64,000 bases of DNA from Natrinema altunense (GCF_000731985.1 NZ_JNCS01000001.1:682001-746000), one strand, 5' to 3'. Positions 1-8,545 are shown, counted from the stretch's first letter. Numbers and translations: made by a program. Notes: generated by a model not told the origin, from the letters alone.

Positions 1-12
1 GTCGCTCCGAGT

Positions 13-798
13 ATGGACCTCGAACTCGCCGGTAACAGCGCACTGGTCACTGCCTCCTCGAGCGGCCTCGGGTTCGCGAGCGCACAGGCCCTCGCCGAGG
101 AAGGCGCGAACGTCGCGATCTGTGGCCGCGATGCGACGCGACTCGCGGACGCCCGCGATGCCCTCGAAGCGACGGCGACGGGCGACGTACTCGCCGTCCA
201 AACCGACCTCACCGATCCCGACGACGTCTCCCATCTCGTCGGCGAAACCGTCGACGCCTTCGGCGGACTCGATCACCTGGTCACCTCCTCGGGCGGGCCG
301 CCGAGTACCACGTTCCTCGAGACCGACGAGCGGGACTGGTACCGGGCCTACGACCTGCTGGTGATGAGCGTCGTCTGGACGCTCGAGGAAACCTACGAAC
401 ACCTGCTCGACTCGGAGGACGGGACGATCACCTGCATCACCTCTCGCACCGTTCGGGAAGTCGCTGACGGCCTGCTCCTCTCGAACGCCGTGCGCCGGGG
501 CGTGATCGGTCTCGTCAAGACGGTGTCGCGCGAGTTCGCGCCGGAGATCCGTGCCAACGCGGTCCTTCCGGGGACGATCGAGACGCCCCGAATCGAGGAA
601 CTCATCGACGCCGGCGTCGAGCGCGGGACCTACGACGACTACGAGGAGGGACTGACGGCGATGGCCGACGACATTCCGATGGACCGCATCGGCGAGCCCC
701 GGGAACTCGGTGACGTCGTCGCCTTCCTCTCGAGTCCGCACGCGAGTTTCGTTACCGGGGCCGAGATTCCGATCGACGGCGGGCTGTTGCGGAGCTGA
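13..798 (+). CDS. SDR family NAD(P)-dependent oxidoreductase
   Basis: A 261-residue short-chain dehydrogenase/reductase, the usual length for classical SDRs. The N-terminal Rossmann motif is seen as SSGLGFASAQALAEEGANV (residues about 16-34), a variant of TGxxxGxG. The NNAG position reads SSGGP. The expected Ser is seen (CITSRTV), but the YxxxK motif reads SNAVRRG, so the catalytic Tyr and Lys are replaced. The C-terminal IDGGLLRS is typical of FabG-like SDRs. ATG at 13 is the first start in the frame and fits the family N-terminus. Family membership is clear. The missing Tyr/Lys pair makes ordinary SDR chemistry doubtful, and the substrate is unknown. No operon partner is evident; the next gene starts 38 bases downstream. 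Confidence 0.85.
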   Translation: MDLELAGNSALVTASSSGLGFASAQALAEEGANVAICGRDATRLADARDALEATATGDVLAVQTDLTDPDDVSHLVGETVDAFGGLDHLVTSSGGPPSTTFLETDERDWYRAYDLLVMSVVWTLEETYEHLLDSEDGTITCITSRTVREVADGLLLSNAVRRGVIGLVKTVSREFAPEIRANAVLPGTIETPRIEELIDAGVERGTYDDYEEGLTAMADDIPMDRIGEPRELGDVVAFLSSPHASFVTGAEIPIDGGLLRS

Positions 799-836
799 CC
801 CGATCGCGGCGGTAACCGTGACCGCGGACGGGAGCT

Positions 837-1922
837 GTGACCGCAGCCGTCGTCTCAGTCGCTGCTAGCGCCGCCGTCACCACTCCGATCGAACGGCCGG
901 CTCGGATTTCGAATCGAAATGTTCTCGGTCACCCTCGGACGAGTGCGGGTGTGTACGGTTCGGTTCAGCTTGCCGGCTATCTCGCGTTGCTGGCGACGCC
1001 CGCCGCGTTGCTCCTCGGTGCCGTTCGTGCGCCGACCGATCCCCCGTCCGGGCTGTTGAGCGTCCAGTTCGGGGTCGTTCTCGCGGGGACCGTCGTCGCT
1101 GCGACGGAACGCCGGCGTCTCCGGGAGTTCGAGGCGGTGGGCTTCGATCGGACGGACGCCGTCGACGCGCTTGCGGTCGCCGCCGCTGCGGTCGGCACGT
1201 ATTGGCTGAGCGTCTCGGTCGGCCTCGGCCCGGTGCTGGCTTCCGCGGCCGTCGGACTGACGGTCGGCCTCACGATTCGACACGTCGACGGCGCGGCCTA
1301 CTGCGGCTCGTTCGTCGGCATGGCCTCGCCGGCGCTGTTCCCGTCGCTCGAGTGGGTCGCGCTGGCGGGGCTGCTCGCCGGCCTCGCGTTCGTCGCGACG
1401 GCGGAATCGTTCGGCGGTTTCGGCGGGAAGTACGGGACGATCGCGCTCTTCGGCTGCATCGCGACGGCGACGCTGACCGACGTCGACTACGCCGGCGGGG
1501 GATCGCTCGCATGGCGGCTCGCCCCGGTGATCGTCGCCGTCGCCGTCGTCGCTGCGGTCGCGACGATCGGACTCCGCACCCACGGGGGGCTGAGTTCGGT
1601 CGTCGCCTCCGCGGCGGTCGGGGTCGTCGCCGGCGTCGCGTTCCCGCCGCTGCTCCCGGAACTGGGGGCGACGCTGGCCACCGTCGCCTTCTGTGCGTCG
1701 TTCGTCGGGATGTCGAGCGGTGAGCGGTTAGAAAGCACAGGGCACGTCGCGGGTGCCGGACTCCTCTGTGGCGTCGTTTTTCTCGCCGTCTCGCCTGCGC
1801 TCGCCGGCGCGGGTGGCAAACTCGGCACGACCGCGTTCGTCTCCTGTCTCGCCGTCGCCGGCGCGCAGGAACTGCACGCCGTCGTCCGCTCGCGGGGCCG
1901 CCGCTTCCCCCCGAACCGTTGA
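837..1922 (+). CDS. Polytopic membrane protein, hypothetical
   Basis: A 361-residue hydrophobic protein rich in Ala, Val, Gly and Leu, with about ten predicted membrane segments beginning near residue 43 (YGSVQLAGYLALLATPAALL). Two repeats of an S-F-V-G-M-(A/S)-S signature (about residues 158 and 286) suggest an internal duplication, as in some transporters. The first 35 residues are not hydrophobic and look poorly conserved, so the true start may be a later GTG near 950. The C-terminus ends in a short Arg-rich cytoplasmic tail. I do not recognise the family with certainty. A transporter or channel role is inference from topology alone. Confidence 0.7.
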   Translation: MTAAVVSVAASAAVTTPIERPARISNRNVLGHPRTSAGVYGSVQLAGYLALLATPAALLLGAVRAPTDPPSGLLSVQFGVVLAGTVVAATERRRLREFEAVGFDRTDAVDALAVAAAAVGTYWLSVSVGLGPVLASAAVGLTVGLTIRHVDGAAYCGSFVGMASPALFPSLEWVALAGLLAGLAFVATAESFGGFGGKYGTIALFGCIATATLTDVDYAGGGSLAWRLAPVIVAVAVVAAVATIGLRTHGGLSSVVASAAVGVVAGVAFPPLLPELGATLATVAFCASFVGMSSGERLESTGHVAGAGLLCGVVFLAVSPALAGAGGKLGTTAFVSCLAVAGAQELHAVVRSRGRRFPPNR

Positions 1923-1960
1923 CCGCCGGCTCCCATCGCGGTCGTCGCCGGAGACACCTC

Positions 1961-2235
1961 GAGCGCGCTGACGGCACCGACGATGTGCTGTTTTCGTTCG
2001 ATGACGGCAAGCGCACGTTCTCGGCCGAATACGTCAACTTCGAAGACCCACCGTTCCGCGGTTTCAACATCGCCGGGACGCTCCCGGGCGATGTCCACGG
2101 ACAGGATGTGGCCGACGCCGTCTCGCTCGGGGCGACCGACGTGAGCAGTGATTTCATTGTCCTCGAGAGTGGGGCCGACGACGCTGCTGCTCGGTACAGT
2201 CGTCTCAGAACGGCGAGGAACGGACCCAGCCGCCG
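1961..2235 (+). pseudogene. Possible truncated coding remnant upstream of an IS scar
   Basis: In the frame read from about 1961 the third codon positions are strongly G/C biased and the product is acidic (for example VLFSFDDGKRTFSAEYVNFE), as in real haloarchaeal genes. No credible start or family match is visible, and the frame runs into IS-like sequence before a stop at 2270. The simplest reading is the stump of a gene broken by the neighbouring insertion element. The opposite strand is also open across the same stretch, with a less convincing codon pattern, so the assignment is tentative. Confidence 0.3.
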
Positions 2236-2513
2236 AGCTTCTCGGAGACGACGTTTCTTGTGGACGGGGTAAGGTATTTGACCGCGCTCGTGCGGTGCAA
2301 TCTATGCGATTACCTCGACTACGTCGACCGGAATTTGATCGAAAAGTGGTTCCAAACGCTTGCGATGCGGATCGAGCGATTTCATCAGACGTGGATAGGC
2401 GGCAGAGCCAGCGCCCGCGCTGGCTCACCGCCTTCGTCTACTACTATAATTTCCAGCGACCAAACCAGGCGCTCAACAACCGGACGCCTGCCGAGGAGGT
2501 GCAGAATCGTTGA
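2236..2513 (+). pseudogene. IS6-like transposase C-terminal fragment, frameshifted
   Basis: The conceptual product reads TFLVDGVRYLTAL, then LDYVDRNLIEKWFQTLAMRI and RFHQTW, which I recognise as the last part of a DDE transposase of the haloarchaeal IS6/IS240-like type; the Glu of IEKWFQ is the final acidic residue of the triad. Around 2420 the reading frame shifts. The tail continues in another frame as RWLTAFVYYYNFQRPNQAL and ends at the stop at 2511-2513. The N-terminal half and the first two catalytic Asp residues are missing. The element is therefore dead. The exact IS name cannot be fixed from sequence alone. Confidence 0.75.
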
Positions 2514-2532
2514 CTAGACAGTGCCCTGGTCC

Positions 2533-2742
2533 CTAACGCAGAGCAACCCATACCAGAGAAACCAACGAAATTAGCCCAGATGCTGCCCCAGTGAAGAATA
2601 TGAGCGTTTCCCAAAAATCATCCACACTTAATATGCCATCAATACCTTGGACATGAATTGATGAAGCCATAATAAAGATTGAAAATACGAGCAAGAATAC
2701 AGCCATTTTCGGGTCTTTCGTCAATCCATTTTCAATTTCCAT
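2533..2742 (-). CDS. Small AT-rich membrane protein, hypothetical
   Basis: A 69-residue protein with two predicted membrane helices: MAVFLLVFSIFIMASSIHV near residues 13-31, and LIFFTGAASGLISLVSLVWV near residues 47-66. Its base composition is clearly more AT-rich than the flanking core genes. It sits between the IS6-like scar and a tRNA-like 3' fragment, which suggests it arrived with mobile DNA. The family is unknown. The start is the only ATG that includes the charged N-terminus MEIENGLTKD. Confidence 0.45.
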   Translation of the reverse strand: MEIENGLTKDPKMAVFLLVFSIFIMASSIHVQGIDGILSVDDFWETLIFFTGAASGLISLVSLVWVALR

Positions 2743-2791
2743 TGGTTATTTTTTAATGTAGGTGAGCATAAGTATTTTGCGGTACGGTGGT

Positions 2792-2828
2792 CTCAGTAGA
2801 TTACTGAGGTTCGATTCCTCCGCCGTCT
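2792..2828 (+). other. tRNA 3'-end-like fragment / hairpin
   Basis: A perfect 7-base inverted repeat (CTCAGTA, GAT loop, TACTGAG; 2792-2808) runs directly into GTTCGATTCCTCC, which resembles a T-loop and T-stem. Together they look like the variable arm and T-arm of a truncated class II tRNA. No matching 5' half or anticodon arm is present upstream. It may be an attachment-site relic of an integrated element, or a chance hairpin. Confidence 0.25.
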
Positions 2829-2967
2829 TTGTAACGCTCGCCCATATCGCTCGTAGTAATGGCGACCACGATGCCCTCGCCCTCATCGTTACCGCCCTGC
2901 GTATTCGCGTCGGCGAGCTGTCCCCAGCGCGCAGCCAGCGTCTCGAGACCGGTCGTCTCACCGCCGC

Positions 2968-3804
2968 TCAGTCGGCCGAGATCCCGCAGGTCCCCTCGTA
3001 GGCCACGTCGCCGACGGATTCGATCTCGGGATCGTCGCCGCATACGGGACACGACGGGTTCGGCCGTATGGGAACCTCCTCGAAGCTCATGTCCATCGCG
3101 TCGTACATGAGGAGTCGCCCCTCGAGCAGGTCCCCCTTCCCGAGCAGGTACTTGACCGCCTCCGTGGCCTGGATACAGCCGACGGTTCCGGGGAGGACGC
3201 CCAGTACCCCCGTCGTCGCGCAGTCGGGGACGGTGCCGGGCTCGGGCGCTTCGGGGAAGACACACCGGTAACACGGCCGCGGCTCGTCGCCGCCGCGCTC
3301 GTTCGTAAAGGACGTCAGCTGGCCCTCGAAGCGGTAGATCGCGCCGTGGAACAGCGGCGTCTCGGTGAGGACGCAGTGATCGTTGAGCAGGTAGCGGGTG
3401 GCGAAGTTGTCGCTGGCATCGAGGACGATGTCGTACCCGGCGACGAGGTCGGCGACGGTGTCGGCCGTAACGCGGGTGTCGTGTGTGTCGACGTCGAGAT
3501 CCGGGTTCAGGGCCGCGACGTAGTCGGCTGCGCTCTCGACTTTCGGCCGGCCGACGTCGGCGTCGCCGTGGACGATCTGTCGTTGCAGGTTCGAGCGCTC
3601 GACGACGTCGTCGTCGACGATTCCCAACTGGCCGACGCCGGCCGCGGCGAGGTACTGGATCGCCGGCGAGCCGAGGCCACCCGCGCCGACGACCAGGACG
3701 GCGCTCTCGAGCAGCCGTTGCTGGCCGTCCGGACCGATCTCGTCCATGATGACGTGTCTCGAGTAGCGGTCGAGTTGGGTCGCGTTCAGGCGCAGGTCGC
3801 TCAT
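2968..3804 (-). CDS. ubaA: SAMP-activating E1-like enzyme UbaA (ThiF/MoeB/HesA family)
   Basis: A 278-residue E1-like adenylyltransferase. In haloarchaea this enzyme activates the ubiquitin-like SAMP proteins for protein modification and for sulfur transfer to tRNA and molybdopterin. The ATP-binding glycine motif VVGAGGLGSP lies at residues 38-47. The arginine-containing segment ERSNLQRQIVH lies at 69-79. The likely catalytic Cys is C195 in PDCATTG. Two CxxC pairs (C178/C181 and C252/C255) should bind zinc. Length and N-terminus (LDRYSRHVIMDEIG) match the family. It is a single gene, convergent with nothing obvious. Function is established for the family; orthology is inferred from the motifs. 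Confidence 0.93.
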   Translation of the reverse strand: MSDLRLNATQLDRYSRHVIMDEIGPDGQQRLLESAVLVVGAGGLGSPAIQYLAAAGVGQLGIVDDDVVERSNLQRQIVHGDADVGRPKVESAADYVAALNPDLDVDTHDTRVTADTVADLVAGYDIVLDASDNFATRYLLNDHCVLTETPLFHGAIYRFEGQLTSFTNERGGDEPRPCYRCVFPEAPEPGTVPDCATTGVLGVLPGTVGCIQATEAVKYLLGKGDLLEGRLLMYDAMDMSFEEVPIRPNPSCPVCGDDPEIESVGDVAYEGTCGISAD

Positions 3805-3985
3805 ATCATCCCGTTTGCGCGAGAGCGAGAAAAGTCCGCGGGTCGAACCGTCGGTGGACGGGCTCGCCGGGGCGATACGGCGGCAGAACGGTACCGTGAC
3901 CGTCGGAAGGACACGTGAGTGCGGAAAGGAGGCAGGATCTTCATCGACCCAACGATTTAATACTGTGGTTCGTGTTCACATACAT

Positions 3986-4171
3986 ATGGCAACCTCACCC
4001 ACGGATGCCGGTGACGACGTCATCGATCAATTCCTGTCCGATCGCGGTCACTCGGTCGAACGAGTAGGGTGGGAGCAGGAGTATAACAAGAAGCAGTGCC
4101 CCGATTGCGGCGGCCTCCACGATACGTCGGCCAGTTCCTGTACCGTCTGCGGGTGGGAGCCCGCGCCCTGA
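3986..4171 (+). CDS. Small zinc-finger protein (HVO_0416-like)
   Basis: A 61-residue acidic protein ending in a four-Cys zinc ribbon: CPDCGG near residues 38-43 and CTVCGW near residues 52-57. The N-terminal FLSDRGHSVERVGWEQEYNK matches what I remember of the haloarchaeal family named after HVO_0416. ATG at 3986 lies 3 bases after an ATA and about 30 bases downstream of an AT-rich TTTAATAC box (3956-3963), consistent with a leaderless or short-leader transcript. The longer upstream frame is not needed. The role is unknown; small zinc-finger proteins of this kind often act as regulators or adaptors. Confidence 0.8.
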   Translation: MATSPTDAGDDVIDQFLSDRGHSVERVGWEQEYNKKQCPDCGGLHDTSASSCTVCGWEPAP

Positions 4172-4320
4172 CCGACAGCGACCGGACGCTCCTCTCGGCC
4201 GCCGAAACCTCGTTTTCCGCTCCGCATTGGGCGATTTCTCAGCGTCCTCGAGCAGTTATTATCGTTCTTGATCCGACACAATTATAATGCATTACTGACC
4301 ATATCCGACTGAGAAGAACG

Positions 4321-4479
4321 ATGCCGGAATGCCAGAACTGCGGCGCGTTCGTTACGGACGCGTACGCCCGGGTCTTCACCCCCCGCGATGTCGACGAACC
4401 GCGCGTTTGTCCGGACTGCCAGGACAAGATTCGCGACGGCGCGAACATCAGAGACGCCCGCTCTCCACGCGATCCCTGA
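4321..4479 (+). CDS. Small zinc-finger protein (DUF7563-like)
   Basis: A 52-residue protein starting MPECQNCGAFVTDAYARVF, with a second CxxC (CPDCQDK) near residues 33-39. The two pairs are spaced for one zinc ribbon. The sequence fits the haloarchaeal DUF7563 family as I remember it. It is too short for many gene callers, but codon bias and motif conservation are strong. It lies 64 bases upstream of the helicase and may be co-transcribed with it. Function unknown. Confidence 0.8.
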   Translation: MPECQNCGAFVTDAYARVFTPRDVDEPRVCPDCQDKIRDGANIRDARSPRDP

Positions 4480-4542
4480 CCACTGGTTTCTGTCGACGAA
4501 AACCCACGTCACTTATGGGTGTCGCGCTCCTGTTCAGCTACA

Positions 4543-6420
4543 ATGACTACGACGGACACGACGGTTACCCGCCTGTTCGGTGGTCCGGGAAGCGGCAAGA
4601 CGACTGCCCTTCTGGACCACGTCGAGGAAATCCTCGAGCAGGACGGCGTCACCTTTCGGGATATTCTCGTCGTCTCGTATACGCGAGCGGCGGCCCAGGA
4701 GGTGCGGGAACGCCTCGCCGAACGACTCGATGAAAGCCCGCGTGCGCTGCAGGGCAACGTCTGTACGATGCACGCGAAGGCCTACGAGCTGCTCGATCTC
4801 TCTCGAAGCGACGTCATCGGCGAGTCGGACAAAGAGGAGTTCTGCGAGGAGTACGGCATCGAGTACGAGGACGAGTACTCGGGTGCTGGCCGCCGGACCG
4901 CCCGATCGACGACCATCGGTAACAAGGTCATCGCGACGAGCCAGTGGCTCCAGCGGACCAGCCGCGATGTTTCGGACTGGTACGACGTTCCCTTCCAGTG
5001 GGACGAAGAGGAGGTCCGTCTCCCGCCGGAAATCGACCCCAACGCCCAGGAGGGCAACAAGTACACGCCGACCTGGCCCAGCGACGACGACCGGATCGAC
5101 GTCCCCGAAGCTATCCGTGCGTGGCGTTCTTACAAGGGTGAGCACGGCAAGATCGGCTTCGCGGACATGCTCGAGCGAGTCGAGCAGCGCTCGCTGCTCC
5201 CGAACGTCGACTACCTGGTGATCGACGAGTTTCAGGACATCACCACGCTCCAGTACGACGTCTACGAGGAGTGGAAACCCCACATGGAACAGGTCCTGAT
5301 CGCCGGCGACGACGACCAGGTCGTCTACTCCTGGCAAGGTGCCGACCCGGCGCTGCTCCTCGACGAGGAGGTCGACGAGGACGTCATCCTGCCGAACTCC
5401 TATCGGCTCCCGTCGAACGTGCTCAACGCGGTCAACAAGGAGATCCGCCACATCGACCAGCGTCAGGACAAGGACCTCAAGCCCCGCACCGAAGGCGGCT
5501 CCGTCGAGGCTCGCACGAACGGATCGATGCTCGACGTAGTCCGGATGGTCCGGCGCACCCTCGTCGAGGGCGACGGCACCGTGATGGTGTTGTTCCGGGC
5601 CCGATACCAGATGTTCCAGTTCATCGACGAGTTCATCACCGAGGGCGTTCCGTTCACGTCGCTGACCGACCAGCGGATGTGGACCGATCGACTCACGCAG
5701 TACGTCCGCGCGGTCGAGGCCATCGACGCCGGCGAGGACGTCACCGGCCTGCAGGCTCGCCGACTCGCCGACATGCTGCAGGAGTCGGCCTTCGGGACCG
5801 AGGAACGCGACGATCTCTTCGACGAGATCGACGAACGACAGGAGGACGCGGGCATCGAGGACCTCGAGGATCTCATGATCCCCGCCGAGGTCGTCGAGGA
5901 CCACGCCCCGTTCATGCCCGGTCCCGATTCGGCGGCCGACATGCTTCGGAAAGTCACCAACTTCCAGAAGAAAAGCGTCCGGTCGTACTTCGCCATCGGC
6001 GAGTATCAGGGGATGGATACCGACCGCGTCCGCGTCGGCACGATCCACTCCGCGAAGGGTCGCGAAGCCGACCACGTCCTCGTCGGGACGGACCTCACCG
6101 AAAAGGTCGTCGAGCAGATGGTCGCCACCGTCGACGACCCCGAGGACGTGCCCGGCTGCGAGGAGTTCACCAAGACCACCTCGCCGGTTCCGGTGTTGAC
6201 CGACAACGAACGTCGGGTGTTCTACGTCGGCATGTCCCGGGCTCGCGAACGACTCGTCTTGCTCGAGAACCTCGTCGACGGCGCACCGACGCTGCCGATC
6301 GACGTCCTGCTCAGGAACCAGTTGACCGACTCCACGCTCGAGGAACTGATCGAGCAGGCCCAGGAACCCGTCCCCGACGCGGAGGCAGACGAGGTCGAGC
6401 CCGAAGCCGAAGCGCCGTGA
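4543..6420 (+). CDS. UvrD/Rep-family superfamily I DNA helicase
   Basis: A 625-residue ATP-dependent helicase with the SF1 motifs in order. Walker A is GGPGSGKTTALL near the N-terminus. The motif II box is VIDEFQDI at about residue 226, followed by motif III GDDDQVVYSWQGAD. Motif V appears as VGTIHSAKGREAD, and motif VI as FYVGMSRARERLVLL near residue 565. The start at 4543 places Walker A about 14 residues in, as expected; an upstream in-frame start at 4519 adds only 8 residues. An acidic tail ends the protein. The likely role is DNA repair or replication-associated unwinding. The next gene overlaps its stop by four bases (GTGA), suggesting co-transcription. Confidence 0.9.
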   Translation: MTTTDTTVTRLFGGPGSGKTTALLDHVEEILEQDGVTFRDILVVSYTRAAAQEVRERLAERLDESPRALQGNVCTMHAKAYELLDLSRSDVIGESDKEEFCEEYGIEYEDEYSGAGRRTARSTTIGNKVIATSQWLQRTSRDVSDWYDVPFQWDEEEVRLPPEIDPNAQEGNKYTPTWPSDDDRIDVPEAIRAWRSYKGEHGKIGFADMLERVEQRSLLPNVDYLVIDEFQDITTLQYDVYEEWKPHMEQVLIAGDDDQVVYSWQGADPALLLDEEVDEDVILPNSYRLPSNVLNAVNKEIRHIDQRQDKDLKPRTEGGSVEARTNGSMLDVVRMVRRTLVEGDGTVMVLFRARYQMFQFIDEFITEGVPFTSLTDQRMWTDRLTQYVRAVEAIDAGEDVTGLQARRLADMLQESAFGTEERDDLFDEIDERQEDAGIEDLEDLMIPAEVVEDHAPFMPGPDSAADMLRKVTNFQKKSVRSYFAIGEYQGMDTDRVRVGTIHSAKGREADHVLVGTDLTEKVVEQMVATVDDPEDVPGCEEFTKTTSPVPVLTDNERRVFYVGMSRARERLVLLENLVDGAPTLPIDVLLRNQLTDSTLEELIEQAQEPVPDAEADEVEPEAEAP

Positions 6421-7565
6421 CTGGTAGGAACGACGACGGGACCGACCGAGCCGGCGACGGGTCGGCCGCCCGTGAGCGACGCGACCACGCGGCCGGGGTC
6501 GTGTCGGCCGCCCTCGCGGACCGCGATGCGACCGCGTTCGTCCACGCCGGGACCGACCGCGAGCCGGGGATTCGATACGCTTGTCCGACGCCGACGACCG
6601 GCCCTACCGCGATCGCGTACGACGGGATCGAAAACGAGTGGCTCGTCCGATCGGCGGCCGACGACGCGAGCGGGCATCCCGCCGAGCGACTCGCGTCGGC
6701 ACTCGCCGACCGCGGTCTCGAGGGCACGGTTGTGACCCCGCCGCGGGTCCCACACGACGCCGCACTCTATCTCGAAGGGGCGGGGTTCGACCTCGCGTCG
6801 ACGGACGCCCTCGAGCGGGCGCGAGCGACGAAGACGGACGGCGAACGGGCGCGGATCGCGGCCGCCCAGCGGGCGGCGAGTGCCGGGATTCGGCGAGCGG
6901 CGTCGCTCCTCGCCGACGCGACGGTCGTCGACGGACGACTCGCGGTCGCCGATGGAGACGGGACCGGGAGCGAGCCGCTGACGCCCGCCCGACTTCGGAC
7001 CGCCATCGACGCGGCGATCGTCGGCGCGGGTGCGTTTCCGGCCGGTAACACCGCCGTCGATCCCGGGTCCGATGCAGGGACCGACGATCCCCTCCGGCCG
7101 GGCGAGCCGATCGTTCTCGAGGCCGCTCCTCGCGACCCGGCGGGCTACTACGGCGGCCTCGTTCGGACGCTCGTCGTCGACGGCGACGGCGGCCGCGAAC
7201 GTCGGGTCCACGTCGCCGTCACCCAGTCGTTCCGGTCGGCGCGGTCGATGCTGACCGCCGGGACGGAGTCGGTGACCGCCGTCGCGGCCGATCTCGAGGC
7301 GGAGGTCCGATCGTTCGGCTTCACCGAGGGGGACGCGATCGAAACCGACGTCTCGGGCGTCGGGCTCGAGCCCCGCGAGCGGCCGCTCGCGGGCGGCAGC
7401 GACGTCGGCCCCGGAACCGTGGTGCGACTCGACGTGGCCGGGCACGTCGACGCGGACGTTCGGGTCCGGATCGCCGACGTACTGGCGGTCCACGAGGCCG
7501 GCGAACGACCCGACTGGCTCGCCGCGCCGTCGCAATCGCTCGAGCCGACCGCACTGCTCGACTAA
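6417..7565 (+). CDS. M24-family peptidase-like protein, probable pseudoenzyme
   Basis: A 382-residue protein with the two-domain layout of Xaa-Pro aminopeptidase-like M24 proteins: an N-terminal creatinase-type domain, then a pita-bread-like domain from about residue 145 (RARATKTDGERARIAAAQRA). Where active M24 enzymes carry the metal ligands (two Asp, one His, two Glu), this protein reads AAPRDPAGYYGGLVRTLVV and later segments without the ligand pattern. The catalytic metal centre therefore looks lost. It starts with GTG overlapping the helicase stop. A binding or regulatory role is inference. Confidence 0.7.
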   Translation: MTGRNDDGTDRAGDGSAARERRDHAAGVVSAALADRDATAFVHAGTDREPGIRYACPTPTTGPTAIAYDGIENEWLVRSAADDASGHPAERLASALADRGLEGTVVTPPRVPHDAALYLEGAGFDLASTDALERARATKTDGERARIAAAQRAASAGIRRAASLLADATVVDGRLAVADGDGTGSEPLTPARLRTAIDAAIVGAGAFPAGNTAVDPGSDAGTDDPLRPGEPIVLEAAPRDPAGYYGGLVRTLVVDGDGGRERRVHVAVTQSFRSARSMLTAGTESVTAVAADLEAEVRSFGFTEGDAIETDVSGVGLEPRERPLAGGSDVGPGTVVRLDVAGHVDADVRVRIADVLAVHEAGERPDWLAAPSQSLEPTALLD

Positions 7566-7570
7566 CGGCG

Positions 7571-7825
7571 CTATCCGTCGTCGTCCGGCTCTGATTCCGG
7601 CTCTTTCGCGACCGTGCCGACGACCCGTTTTGCCAGGAGTTCGGGAACGTCGGTGGGCATGGTCAGCGTGTGCTGGATGACGACGAGTCCGATCGCGAGT
7701 CCGACGAGCGCCATGCCGAACGCCGTCTGTCCGCGAACGAGCGCGAGGTCGAGCCCGGCGATCGCCGCGGGGAGCGCGAGAACGAGGGTACCCGCGAGTT
7801 TGATCGTATCGATAATACCGGCCAT
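7571..7825 (-). CDS. Small membrane protein (DUF7533-like)
   Basis: An 84-residue protein with two predicted membrane helices: IDTIKLAGTLVLALPAAIAG near the N-terminus, and GMALVGLAIGLVVIQH in the middle. A cytoplasmic acidic tail, EPESEPDDDG, follows. The composition is ordinary for the genome. It resembles a small haloarchaea-specific family I recall as DUF7533. It ends 5 bases from the convergent M24-like gene. Function unknown. Confidence 0.65.
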   Translation of the reverse strand: MAGIIDTIKLAGTLVLALPAAIAGLDLALVRGQTAFGMALVGLAIGLVVIQHTLTMPTDVPELLAKRVVGTVAKEPESEPDDDG

Positions 7826-7939
7826 TGGACCGAGATAGCGCGGCGACCGGTAAAAACGCGGCGGCGTGTCGGCCTGAGTCGAGCCGCTGCCGGAGCCGGA
7901 CCCGGAACGGCTTTGCCTCGTCGCGCGTCAGGTTCGGAT

Positions 7940-8545
7940 ATGTTCACGGGGATCGTCGAGGAGACCGGCGAGATCGTCGCTCGAGAGCGAACCGATGACG
8001 GCCTCCGGCTGCGGATCGGAGCCGACGAGGTCGCGACGGGGCTCGCACACGGCCAGAGTATCAGCGTCAGCGGCGCGTGTCTCACGGTCGAGCAGTTCGC
8101 CGAGGACGAGTGGTTCGAGGTGTTTCTCGCGACGGAGACCGTCGAGCGGACCTATCTGGGCGACCTCGATCCGGGTGCGTCGGTCAACCTCGAGCGGGCG
8201 ATGCCGGCCGACGGCCGGTTCGACGGCCACGTCGTGCAGGGCCACGTCGACGCGGTCGCCACCGTGACGAACGTCGAATCGGTCGCGGAAGACTGGTTCT
8301 TCGAGTTCGAATTGCCCGCGACGTACGACCGGTACGTCGTCGAGAAGGGCTCGATCACGCTCGACGGGATCAGCCTGACTGTCGCGGAACTGGACGCGGA
8401 GCGCGGCCGGGTCACCGTCGCCATCGTTCCGACGACCTACGAACTGACGACGCTCGCCGACACGGAGCCCGGCGATCCGGTTCATCTCGAGGTCGACGTG
8501 CTCGCGAAGTACGTCGAACGGCTGCTCGAGGCCCGGTTCGACTGA
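7940..8545 (+). CDS. ribE: Riboflavin synthase, alpha-chain type
   Basis: A 201-residue riboflavin synthase that dismutates two 6,7-dimethyl-8-ribityllumazine molecules to riboflavin. It has the two tandem lumazine-binding barrels: the first begins MFTGIVEETGEI, and the second begins FDGHVVQGHVDAVATV near residue 95. The segment SVSGACLTV of barrel one is echoed by TLDGISLTV in barrel two, the paired substrate-site motifs. ATG at 7940 gives the invariant MFTG start; in-frame sequence upstream is not conserved. The gene stands alone, without other rib genes in the window. Confidence 0.95.
   Translation: MFTGIVEETGEIVARERTDDGLRLRIGADEVATGLAHGQSISVSGACLTVEQFAEDEWFEVFLATETVERTYLGDLDPGASVNLERAMPADGRFDGHVVQGHVDAVATVTNVESVAEDWFFEFELPATYDRYVVEKGSITLDGISLTVAELDAERGRVTVAIVPTTYELTTLADTEPGDPVHLEVDVLAKYVERLLEARFD

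Noticed and set aside
855-1583. Long minus-strand frame opposite the membrane protein gene
   Set aside because: It is an Arg-rich shadow with poor third-position bias; the plus-strand hydrophobic protein explains the openness.
4534-6075. 513-codon minus-strand frame opposite the helicase
   Set aside because: No family resemblance; the plus strand carries all SF1 helicase motifs in order.
5271-6416. Upstream extension of the M24-like frame
   Set aside because: It lies inside the helicase gene and reads as Arg-rich low-quality sequence; GTG 6417 with the GTGA overlap is the natural start.
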